Under the pieces are notes generated by a model. It worked only from the letters and a program-made list of their open reading frames with translations. It was not told the DNA's origin and ran no database searches. 64,000 nucleotides of DNA from Nematocida ironsii. Its lineage: Eukaryota > Microsporidia. The translations under genes were made by a program, and so were the position numbers. Location: assembly GCA_001642415.1 (NCBI GenBank), contig LTDK01000174.1, positions 62,001 through 126,000 on the forward strand, written 5' to 3'. This document shows, in pieces, positions 56,977 to 64,000 of this stretch (its first letter is position 1; the number at the start of each line of letters is the position of its first letter).

Positions 56977-56996
56977 ATATTTCGGGTTATATTAAG
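56977..56996 (+). promoter_or_regulatory. Recurrent intergenic element
   Basis: ATATTTCGGGTTATATTAAG, an exact core, 108 bases after the stop of the CSCK protein gene and about 1050 bases upstream of the Ser-rich gene on the same strand. Confidence 0.45.
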
Positions 56997-57496
56997 ATTT
57001 GGATTAACTTTATGCATAAATGGAACAATCAGATAGTATGAAAACACTCAAACATAAATGAAAGAATAAAACAACATTCACAAACCAATTTTCAGATATA
57101 GAAAAATATAAAACTTATCTATATAAATGGCTGTAGATTAAATAAACATTAAGGTTTACTAATGACTAATTCTAAGAAACCAAATTAGTTGGTTTTAATT
57201 TTCCATGAATGGTAGGTGCACAGTGTGTGTATGGGCATATAGCAGTGCTTTTTCTTAATTAAATAAAATATGAGAATTATAATTCTCTTCAATGTATTAC
57301 AGTATGAAAAATAGAAGCGATGACTTTCTTTTTTATTTTTAGAAATTTAAATATTCATAAAGTGTATAAGCATAATTCTAAATTTTAGTAAAATATATAG
57401 AAACAATTCGTTTAAACAGCAAGAAATATTCCAAAATTGAAACATATAATAATATACATCGAGAAAGTCCTCTGTACACATACAATTAGCATAGAA

Positions 57497-57518
57497 TATG
57501 TAGTATATATACTACATA
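57497..57518. repeat. Perfect 22-base palindrome
   Basis: Centre TATATATA with arms TATGTAG and CTACATA. It could be a dimeric protein site or form a hairpin in RNA. It lies in the gap between the two big secreted-protein genes. Confidence 0.6.
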
Positions 57519-57892
57519 AAACAATGCATATTATACAAACACTTAAATATGTACAATTTAAGATTTAGAAGCATTTAAAAAAACCACGTTAACTGTATAT
57601 AATTTGCCTTAGCATATTTTACTAAAAGAAAAAAGAAAGAATATAGCTAATGGTTTAATTAGTCTTTTTATAGCATTTATTTCTATATTATAGTAGAGGC
57701 AATGAATTTTTTTGAAAGTATAGACGAGTCTACACTAACTTATTATAAATACAGACGGTGTGGTGCTTGAGATGCTGATATAATTAGTTCTTACATAGTG
57801 TATCTCTATACTATATAGAGAGAAAGAAAGATTCTAAGAAATTGATTTTTAACGATTTTTTCTTAGTAATCTTACTGGTTTTTGGGGGGAAT

Positions 57893-58000
57893 ATGCAGGA
57901 TATCATAGAAAAATGCAGTTACCTGTCAAAGCCTGTTATTGGTCACTTTTCCTATCTGAAACCCAAAAAGAAAAAATTGATACTGGAAGGTTATCATTAA
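57893..58000 (+). CDS. Small frame upstream of the Ser-rich gene
   Basis: 35 codons from an ATG, beginning MQDIIEKCSYLSKP and ending in a basic run KPKKKKLILEGYH. It stops 43 bases before the next start codon on the same strand. The segment is richer in G+C than the gap around it. It could be a tiny gene, an upstream frame in the leader of the Ser-rich gene, or a fragment. No family recognised. Confidence 0.25.
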   Translation: MQDIIEKCSYLSKPVIGHFSYLKPKKKKLILEGYH

Positions 58001-58043
58001 GCTAAGCCTAAAGATATATATAGAATAGCAATTCAGGAAGAAT

Positions 58044-61000
58044 ATGAAGATAGTAAAATACTTAATACATATATTACTACATATTTTAGCATTACAAACA
58101 GCAATAATAAAGGCTGCTGATCAAGCACCACCACAAAATAACTCTGGAAAAGATGCACCTCCAGCCGGAAGTCCGCCGCCTGCTGCACCGCCTGCAGCCA
58201 AGGCGCCTTCTCCACCACCAGCAGCTGCCCCAGCACCACCTAAGAATCTTCCAAACGGCGGAACTTTCTCGCAAACATCTAGTTCTAGCTCTAGCAGTAG
58301 CAGCAGTAGCTCTAAAAGCCATTGTGAGACAAGAAATGGGGCTGTTGTAAATTCTAGCTCATCGGGCAGCAACAAAAGCGCCAGTTCTAGCCAAAAAAGC
58401 AATATCAATATGAGTAACAATAATGGAAAACTAACAACAGATTCAAGCCAGTCTGCGAAATCCAACGAAAAATCATCAAACTATAATAATAGTTATAGCA
58501 ATAACAATGGAAATATAAAAGAAAGTGCTTCTGAGAGCTCTAAAAGCAAGAATTCACAATCCGCACAAAATTCTTCTACAACCACACAGAATGGCAATCC
58601 TATAAGCTCCAGTAGCTCTTCATCTGAAAGTAGTAATAGTAAAAGCAACAAAAGTGAAAAAACCTCTACTGTAACAGGAGGCGCGGCCGCTGCATCACAG
58701 GCTACTCAGGCAAAAGCTGCATCGAATACTAATGCATCTGCTAGTACATCCCAGGCTACTCAGGCAAAAACAGCATCTGCTAGTGCATCGCAGGCTAATA
58801 AGCAAAGCACTGCACAATCCTCGTCTCAAAGCAATAGGCAGCAGAGCACTGCACAGTCTGCGTGTGCACAAAGAGGATATTATGGTGGCTATTCACAACA
58901 GCGATCATATAGTCCATATCAATCTCGAAACTATGGATGCGCATATGCCCAAAGAAGACAATGCGGATATGCACAATCCCAAAATAGATCATCAATGGCC
59001 ACGCAGCAAAACACTGCAAGTGCTGCTTCATCTGCCAGTGCATCTCAAAAAAATACAGCAGCTACAACAGCATCCCAAGCATCAAGCAGTGCAGCAAAAG
59101 CTACTGAACAGAAGGCAGCAGCTTCCTCTAGCTCAAAATCTGAGAGCAGTAAATCCGCTTCAAGTTCAAAGAATACTGCTTCACAGCAATCAACAACTAC
59201 CACTCCTGGAGCAGCCGGGCAAGCCACTACATCATCTTCAAAGTCTGAAAGCAGCAAAGCCGCATCAAGTTCAAAGAGCAGTTCTTCTCAACAATCAACA
59301 ACTACCACCCCTGGAACAGGTGGCCAAACCACCATGTCATCAAAGTCTGAGAGCAGCAAGTCAGCATCAAAATCTAAGAGCAGTTCTTCTCATGAATCAA
59401 CAACTAGTGGAAATGGGCATGCTACATCATCATCCTCAAAGTCCGAGAGCAGCAAAGCTGCATCAAAGTCTAAGAGCAGCTCTTCTCAACAATCAACAAC
59501 TACCACTCCTGGAGCACCCGGGCAAGCCACTACATCATCATCCTCAAAGTCCGAGAGCAGCAAAGCTGCATCAAAGTCTAAGAGCAGTTCTTCTCAACAA
59601 ACAACGACTAATACTGGAGCAGCTGGACAAGCCACTACATCATCTTCAAAGTCTGAGAGCAGTGAGTCTGCATCAAAGTCTAAGAGCAGTTCATCCCAGC
59701 AATCAACAACTAACACTGGAATTGGTGGACAGACTACTACATCATCTTCAAAGTCTGAGAGCAGCAAAGCCGCATCAAGCTCAAAGAGCAGTTCTTCTCA
59801 TAAATCAACAACTAGTGGAAATGGGCAGACCAGCATGTCTTCAAAGTCCGAGAGTAGCAAAGCCGCCTCAAGCTCAAAGAGCAGTTCATCACAGCAATCA
59901 ACAACTAGTGGAAATGGCCAAACTACCATGTCTTCAAAGTCTGAAAGCAGCAAAGCCGCATCAAGTTCAAAGAGCAGTTCATCACAGCAATCAACAACTA
60001 CCACTCCTGGAACAGGTGGTCAAACCACCATGTCATCAAATTCTGAGAGCAGTAAGTCTGCATCAAAGTCTAAGAGCAGTTCTTCTCAAGAGTCAACAAC
60101 TACCACCCCTGGAACAGGTGGGCAAGCCACCACATCATCCTCAAAGTCTGAGAGCAGTGAGTCTGCATCAAAGTCTAAGAGCAGTTCATCCCAACAATCA
60201 ACAACTAACACTGGAATTGGTGGACAGACTACTACATCATCTTCAAAGTCCGATAGTAGCAAGGCTGCATCAAAGTCTAAGAGCAGTTCATCTCATAAAT
60301 CAACAACTACCACTCCTGGAGCACCCGGGCAAGCCACTACATCATCATCTTCCAAATCTGAAAGTAGCAAGGCCGCATCAAAGTCTAAGAGCAGTTCATC
60401 TCATGAATCAACAACTATCACTCCTGGAGCACCCGGGCAAGCCACTACATCATTATCTTCCAAATCTGAAAGTAGCAAGGCAGCGTCAAAGTCTAAGAGC
60501 AGTTCATCTCATGAATCAACAACTAGTGGAAATGGACATGCTACTGCATCATCCTCAAAGTCCGAGAGTAGCAAGGCTGCATCAAAGTCTAAGAGCAGTT
60601 CATCTCATGAATCAACAACTAGTGGAAATGGTCAAACTACCATGTCTTCAAAGTCCGAGAGTAGCAAGGCTGCATCAAAGTCTAAGAGCAGTTCATCTCA
60701 TGAATCAACAACTAGTGGCAATGGGCATGCTACTGCATCATCTTCCAAATCTGAGAGCAGCAAGGCTGCCGCAAAGTCTAAGAGCAGCTCTTCTCATGAA
60801 TCAAAAACTAGTGGAAATGGTCAAACTAGCATGTCTAGCTCAAAGTCTGAAAGTAGCAAGGCTGCTTCAAAGTCTACATCTTCGTCTAGTAAAGAATCCC
60901 ACCACAATAAAACTGCAAATTCACAAAAAAGCTCCTCTTCAACTAGCAAAACATCAGAAAAATCACAGTCTGCAAAATCCCACTTATCAAAAACAACAAA

Positions 61001-61964
61001 GTCGGCACAGACCCCTACTGCACAATCTACTAAAGAATCATATTCAAAGTCCTCTTCTAGTTCATTAAAGGCACACCAATCAAGTTCTAGCACTATGCAC
61101 CAATCAGAAACAGGAGCAGGGGCAGGAGAAGCAATTTCACAAGGCGGACATGTATACAGACAAGAAAGCAATTCTGGCTCAAGCTCATTTAACCATAGCT
61201 ACTCACATTCGGCAGCAAGCAAAGAGGCAGCTACTAGAGAACAATTTACAATGAACAGTGGCCAGATGGAAAGTCAATCAATGCATGCAGCAAGATCAGA
61301 AAGCTACAATAACATGCATTCCTCTAGCATGCACTCTGAAGAAGCCAACCCCAGCAGAGCAGCAGCCACAAGCAACACAATTAACATAACACAGAACAAC
61401 CAAAATAATGTACAAATGGCCAACGCGCAATCCATGAGTGTTGCATCTTCTTCTGGTGGTGCTGCAAACTATTCTTCAAATGCTGCTGCAGCTAGCCCTA
61501 GTGCCGCAGCACAAGGCAACACAGCTTCTGCTGCAGCGCAAAGCAATACAGCTTCTGCAGGAGCCGCTGCCACTGGATCCTCTGAAGGAGGCCAGCAACA
61601 AGCCGGTGACTCAGCACAGGCCCAATCTGCATCTGCAGAATCTAATGAAAGCAGTCAAAAGACTGAAATAATTAAATTCTTCCAAACAAGAGCGGATTAC
61701 ACACTAGACACCAAAGAAATGATGATTGAGAGAGACAATAAATCTCTATGCAAAGTGGCAAATAACATTACTACTATTACACAGGAGGAAATTAAAGAAG
61801 GATATGATATTATCGATACGTTTCTGGTACTTGAACTCACGATTGTTCCATTTGCTATAATGGTAGATGGTATCCTTAAAAAAACAATGAGCACCTATAT
61901 TATTGTATCAATTAATGGGGCCCCCATTAATCTTGCAATCCAGCTGATTGACTGCGTTAATTAA
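58044..61964 (+). CDS. Giant Ser-rich secreted protein with 17 tandem units
   Basis: 1306 residues. A signal peptide (MKIVKYLIHILLHILALQTA) is followed by a Pro/Ala-rich stretch (about 27-72). Next comes a Ser/Asn/Lys-rich region, then a Tyr/Gln/Arg-rich patch with Cys (about 270-310; GYSQQRSYSPYQSRNYGCAY). Residues 384-952 are 17 tandem units of 30-36 residues, each a short variable head (TTTTPGxxGQ, TTNTGxGGQ or TTSGNG(Q/H)) plus a constant body like SSKSESSKAASKSKSSSS. A Ser/Ala/Gln/Asn-rich region follows. The last 100 residues (from about EIIKFFQTRADYTLD) are not Ser-rich and look folded, ending in LIDCVN. Ser/Thr density predicts heavy O-glycosylation, as in mucins and spore-wall or polar-tube proteins. 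No membrane anchor is visible. Function not known. Confidence 0.88.
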   Translation: MKIVKYLIHILLHILALQTAIIKAADQAPPQNNSGKDAPPAGSPPPAAPPAAKAPSPPPAAAPAPPKNLPNGGTFSQTSSSSSSSSSSSSKSHCETRNGAVVNSSSSGSNKSASSSQKSNINMSNNNGKLTTDSSQSAKSNEKSSNYNNSYSNNNGNIKESASESSKSKNSQSAQNSSTTTQNGNPISSSSSSSESSNSKSNKSEKTSTVTGGAAAASQATQAKAASNTNASASTSQATQAKTASASASQANKQSTAQSSSQSNRQQSTAQSACAQRGYYGGYSQQRSYSPYQSRNYGCAYAQRRQCGYAQSQNRSSMATQQNTASAASSASASQKNTAATTASQASSSAAKATEQKAAASSSSKSESSKSASSSKNTASQQSTTTTPGAAGQATTSSSKSESSKAASSSKSSSSQQSTTTTPGTGGQTTMSSKSESSKSASKSKSSSSHESTTSGNGHATSSSSKSESSKAASKSKSSSSQQSTTTTPGAPGQATTSSSSKSESSKAASKSKSSSSQQTTTNTGAAGQATTSSSKSESSESASKSKSSSSQQSTTNTGIGGQTTTSSSKSESSKAASSSKSSSSHKSTTSGNGQTSMSSKSESSKAASSSKSSSSQQSTTSGNGQTTMSSKSESSKAASSSKSSSSQQSTTTTPGTGGQTTMSSNSESSKSASKSKSSSSQESTTTTPGTGGQATTSSSKSESSESASKSKSSSSQQSTTNTGIGGQTTTSSSKSDSSKAASKSKSSSSHKSTTTTPGAPGQATTSSSSKSESSKAASKSKSSSSHESTTITPGAPGQATTSLSSKSESSKAASKSKSSSSHESTTSGNGHATASSSKSESSKAASKSKSSSSHESTTSGNGQTTMSSKSESSKAASKSKSSSSHESTTSGNGHATASSSKSESSKAAAKSKSSSSHESKTSGNGQTSMSSSKSESSKAASKSTSSSSKESHHNKTANSQKSSSSTSKTSEKSQSAKSHLSKTTKSAQTPTAQSTKESYSKSSSSSLKAHQSSSSTMHQSETGAGAGEAISQGGHVYRQESNSGSSSFNHSYSHSAASKEAATREQFTMNSGQMESQSMHAARSESYNNMHSSSMHSEEANPSRAAATSNTINITQNNQNNVQMANAQSMSVASSSGGAANYSSNAAAASPSAAAQGNTASAAAQSNTASAGAAATGSSEGGQQQAGDSAQAQSASAESNESSQKTEIIKFFQTRADYTLDTKEMMIERDNKSLCKVANNITTITQEEIKEGYDIIDTFLVLELTIVPFAIMVDGILKKTMSTYIIVSINGAPINLAIQLIDCVN
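59193..60899 (+). repeat. Tandem repeat of about 100 bases, 17 units
   Basis: In-frame units of 90-108 bases. Head types alternate without strict order, and identical heads recur several units apart (for example TTNTGIGGQ at units 6 and 11), which suggests segmental duplication of several units at once. A preceding partial unit lacks the head. Confidence 0.9.
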
Positions 61965-62099
61965 ACATGTAATAATGGCGGAACATATTTAATATACGGA
62001 GACAATCATAAATATATTTAAATTAAAATTATTTACCCTTTAAATTTTGATTCGTTAATTTATATATATAATTATTTCTTTTACAATTTTAAAAACTCA

Positions 62100-64000
62100 A
62101 TGCTAAATGTAAATAATTTAAAGATATTACGAATAGTGTGCCTTTTAGTGGTAACAGCATTAATAGGACTATATGTTATTCTACTATGGTGGACGGTGAC
62201 AAAAACCAAAGAAAAGCCTGTAATGGTGGGATTAGACGATGAAGATTTACAAATCCGAACAGCCAGATATAATGAAATATTGAAAAAAAGAAGAATATTA
62301 AATAATACAGATGGAGTTAATAGCGAACTAGAAATACTGTCTGAAGCAGAAAAACTAGACATTCGAAATGGGATTCGCTTAGCAGAGAATCTGCAATTCA
62401 ATACATATTTATACTTAAATGATTTATTAAGGACAGAAGATGAAAAAAGAAATGCTGTGTATAACTCATATTTGAAAAACAAAAATGAAAGTATGTTAAA
62501 ATTTGTTGCGGGGCTAGGCAAGTCATTTCAAGAGCGTATGATTTTAATTAATGAAATAACACGCAGCTACCAAACTGCCCAAAACGACAGTGTATATTCA
62601 TATATATCTGAGATTGAAGGTTTTGACTGGGACATTTTTATTCAGCTTTCAAAATTTCTGTCTGTGCATGCGCCAGTAACATATAAAGAGAGAAGTGAAA
62701 CAGAGGAATATAAAAGAACCCATCAAAGAGCCGAGTATACATCAGGGGATGTATTAGTGAATCTTTGGAAGTACAGTGATGATATTTGCAAATACGAATT
62801 TGATTTAAACTGGTTTGAAGATTTTGAAATCGATGTATTTATCAAAGATATGGAAAGAACAGAAGAATTTCAATTTTCTATGAATCAGTTTGAATCAGTT
62901 GGTTTACAAGAAATTTACAATAATTCACCGCTGTTTAAAACTGAGCTGTCTGATCTGTTCCATGCGCTGTATTCTATATTTAGCATTCCTGAGGTGGTGC
63001 ATGATTTAAGATTCGTTTTCAATGCTCAATTTTTGGATAGTATAATTTATAATATGCAAAGAAATCCGTCACGTTTAAACGCAATGCTTACAGCAATGCA
63101 ATTAAATAATATGCCTGCTATAAGAGTTCATGTAAAAAATATGGTTCTTCTTATGCAGGCTTTAATTGGCTTGTTATCCCGCTTTGTAGACCCATATGAT
63201 GTGCATACTGGCAAAGTGTCACAAGAAAATCTTATTTTTCTAACTCTATTACAAATGCGGCAGTTTTTTTTCGTCTCTAGTCTGGTTAATACAAATGCAA
63301 CTGTGAAAATGGCCAAGCATGCGAGAATATACAATGATATGTATAACATCCTTTGCATTGCATATGAGTTTTCACCGCTTTTATATAACGGAAGAGAACT
63401 GTGGGGTAAAAGAGTTATCCGGCAGAATAGATATGAGCTCTGTAGAATTAAAGAATCTATTGATAAAATGAAATTGCCTACCGTAGAAAAATATAACACT
63501 ATAGAATCTTCTCCCCTGACGATAAAGTATGTGCCAGCTAATCGATACTTTTTAGTATACTTTGTAGATAACCTGCACCATACGCGCAGACCAGTATACA
63601 TTCCAGATGACCATATAAATATTTCAGCAGAGCATATAATTCTGCACATTTCAAAGGTCTATGATATAAATTATAAACTTATACATGCTTTCCGTTATTG
63701 CATGGAAGACCGCTGCTGGGATTATATAGAATATCCAACATTGTATGAGATAAAATATAAACCCAAGCCACACATTATTGTTTTCTATTATATACCAGAA
63801 ATACTAAACCCAAGAGAAGTGAATAACCTTATGTTTGTAGAGTTCAAAATCCAAAAGACCGTTAAAAAGAATGGAAAGGTTGACAAAAACATAATACCAC
63901 TCCCGTTGTTTTTAAATAAGTTTTATGTATCTATGCTAAAGCTTAGTGGCCATTCATACCAAAACAACATATCAGAAGAACCTCCCATGCCAATTAATAG
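62100..64000 (+). CDS. Membrane-anchored protein, 3'-truncated by the window edge; possible USP-like fold
   Basis: Open from the ATG at 62100 to the last base, 633 codons without a stop. After a short basic lead (MLNVNNLKILRIV) comes one membrane helix (about 12-36, LLVVTALIGLYVILLWW), then a long hydrophilic part. The region after about residue 455 resembles the palm and fingers of ubiquitin-specific proteases: LTIKYVPANRYFLVYFVDN, then RPVYIPDDHINIS, followed by INYKLIHAFRYCMEDRCWDY and HIIVFYYIP. The stretch NGIRLAENLQFNTYLYLNDL (about 97-116) could match the USP Cys box, but Cys is replaced by Gln, so the protein would be inactive. This resemblance is by eye and weak. Otherwise I do not recognise it. 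The end lies outside the window. Confidence 0.7.
   Translation, partial: MLNVNNLKILRIVCLLVVTALIGLYVILLWWTVTKTKEKPVMVGLDDEDLQIRTARYNEILKKRRILNNTDGVNSELEILSEAEKLDIRNGIRLAENLQFNTYLYLNDLLRTEDEKRNAVYNSYLKNKNESMLKFVAGLGKSFQERMILINEITRSYQTAQNDSVYSYISEIEGFDWDIFIQLSKFLSVHAPVTYKERSETEEYKRTHQRAEYTSGDVLVNLWKYSDDICKYEFDLNWFEDFEIDVFIKDMERTEEFQFSMNQFESVGLQEIYNNSPLFKTELSDLFHALYSIFSIPEVVHDLRFVFNAQFLDSIIYNMQRNPSRLNAMLTAMQLNNMPAIRVHVKNMVLLMQALIGLLSRFVDPYDVHTGKVSQENLIFLTLLQMRQFFFVSSLVNTNATVKMAKHARIYNDMYNILCIAYEFSPLLYNGRELWGKRVIRQNRYELCRIKESIDKMKLPTVEKYNTIESSPLTIKYVPANRYFLVYFVDNLHHTRRPVYIPDDHINISAEHIILHISKVYDINYKLIHAFRYCMEDRCWDYIEYPTLYEIKYKPKPHIIVFYYIPEILNPREVNNLMFVEFKIQKTVKKNGKVDKNIIPLPLFLNKFYVSMLKLSGHSYQNNISEEPPMPIN

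Larger units (their letters stand above)
56869..58043. other. Long AT-rich gap with palindromes and a short frame
   Basis: No long gene. Contains an exact recurrent element (56977-56996), a perfect 22-base palindrome (57497-57518), an 8-base inverted repeat TCTCTATA/TATAGAGA (57803-57821) and a 35-codon frame at 57893-58000. The stretch after 57850 is richer in G+C and may be the leader of the Ser-rich gene. Confidence 0.6.

Noticed and set aside
57463..57470. GAAAGTCC resembling the CR-I box of RNase P RNA
   Set aside because: No matching CR-V box or helical context nearby; eight bases alone are not evidence.
59193..60899. Repeat array considered as CRISPR
   Set aside because: Units are in-frame coding repeats without unique spacers in a eukaryotic secreted-protein gene.
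58732..61068. A 778-codon open frame overlapping the Ser-rich gene on the same strand
   Set aside because: It exists because the tandem units lack stops in that frame; composition is an artefact of the repeat (Gln/Leu/His-rich), and it has no signal peptide or unique part, whereas the other frame has both.

Overview
The window looks like a piece of a microsporidian nuclear genome. All genes are uninterrupted by visible introns and closely packed, often with only 13 to 200 bases between them. Eukaryotic housekeeping proteins are consistently shorter than their yeast or animal counterparts: APC1 about 1000 residues, Listerin about 1070, Nup155 about 1030, POP1 420. Stop codons are frequently embedded in AATAAA. 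A Nematocida-like lineage is a reasonable guess from the style of the genes, but the genus cannot be proved from the sequence alone.

Layout. Bases 1-9300 form an AT-rich, gene-poor accessory stretch. It holds the end of an acidic-repeat protein, a frameshifted KRBA2-type integrase pseudogene, a small unknown gene with decayed DNA copies of its upstream region, a tail-anchored acidic protein, a tiny membrane protein and a TALE homeodomain protein. A tRNA-Thr(AGU) marks its edge. From 9478 to about 54400 there is a dense conserved core: TAF5, a divergent sliding clamp, POP1, an adaptin-like protein, RPC25, a protein kinase, Nup155, APC1, Dim1/Dib1, Listerin, TyrRS, RIO1, RPC17, the trehalose-phosphatase protein TPS2, a POT1-like telomere protein, PCNA, CBF5, SWD2, an RFX factor, an ARF-like GTPase, an SRP-receptor beta-like GTPase, NOG1 and a probable propeller/solenoid protein. 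Two predicted secreted proteins of unknown function sit inside this core (36244-38601 and 44096-46138). From 54646 to the right edge the window turns to fast-evolving extracytoplasmic proteins: a Lys/Cys/Pro-rich protein with a CSCK array, a 1306-residue Ser-rich protein with 17 tandem units, and a membrane-anchored protein that runs off the window.

How the genes fit together. Several belong to the same processes: Pol III transcription and its products (RPC25, RPC17, POP1, the tRNA gene), ribosome and rRNA maturation (RIO1, NOG1, CBF5), ribosome quality control (Listerin), replication and telomere care (PCNA, the second clamp, POT1), and secretion (adaptin, SRP-receptor beta, ARF-like GTPase). 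These are scattered, with no operon logic; divergent pairs share promoters as short as 16 bases.

The most unexpected non-coding signal is a recurrent intergenic element, core TTCGGGTTAT. It occurs seven times exactly, with several near-matches, some built as two half-sites, and every copy I found is between genes. The most interesting coding signals are the three low-complexity secreted proteins (possible polar-tube or spore-wall components), a roughly 200-residue acidic insert splitting the RIO1 kinase domain, and a possible inactive USP-like membrane protein at the right edge.
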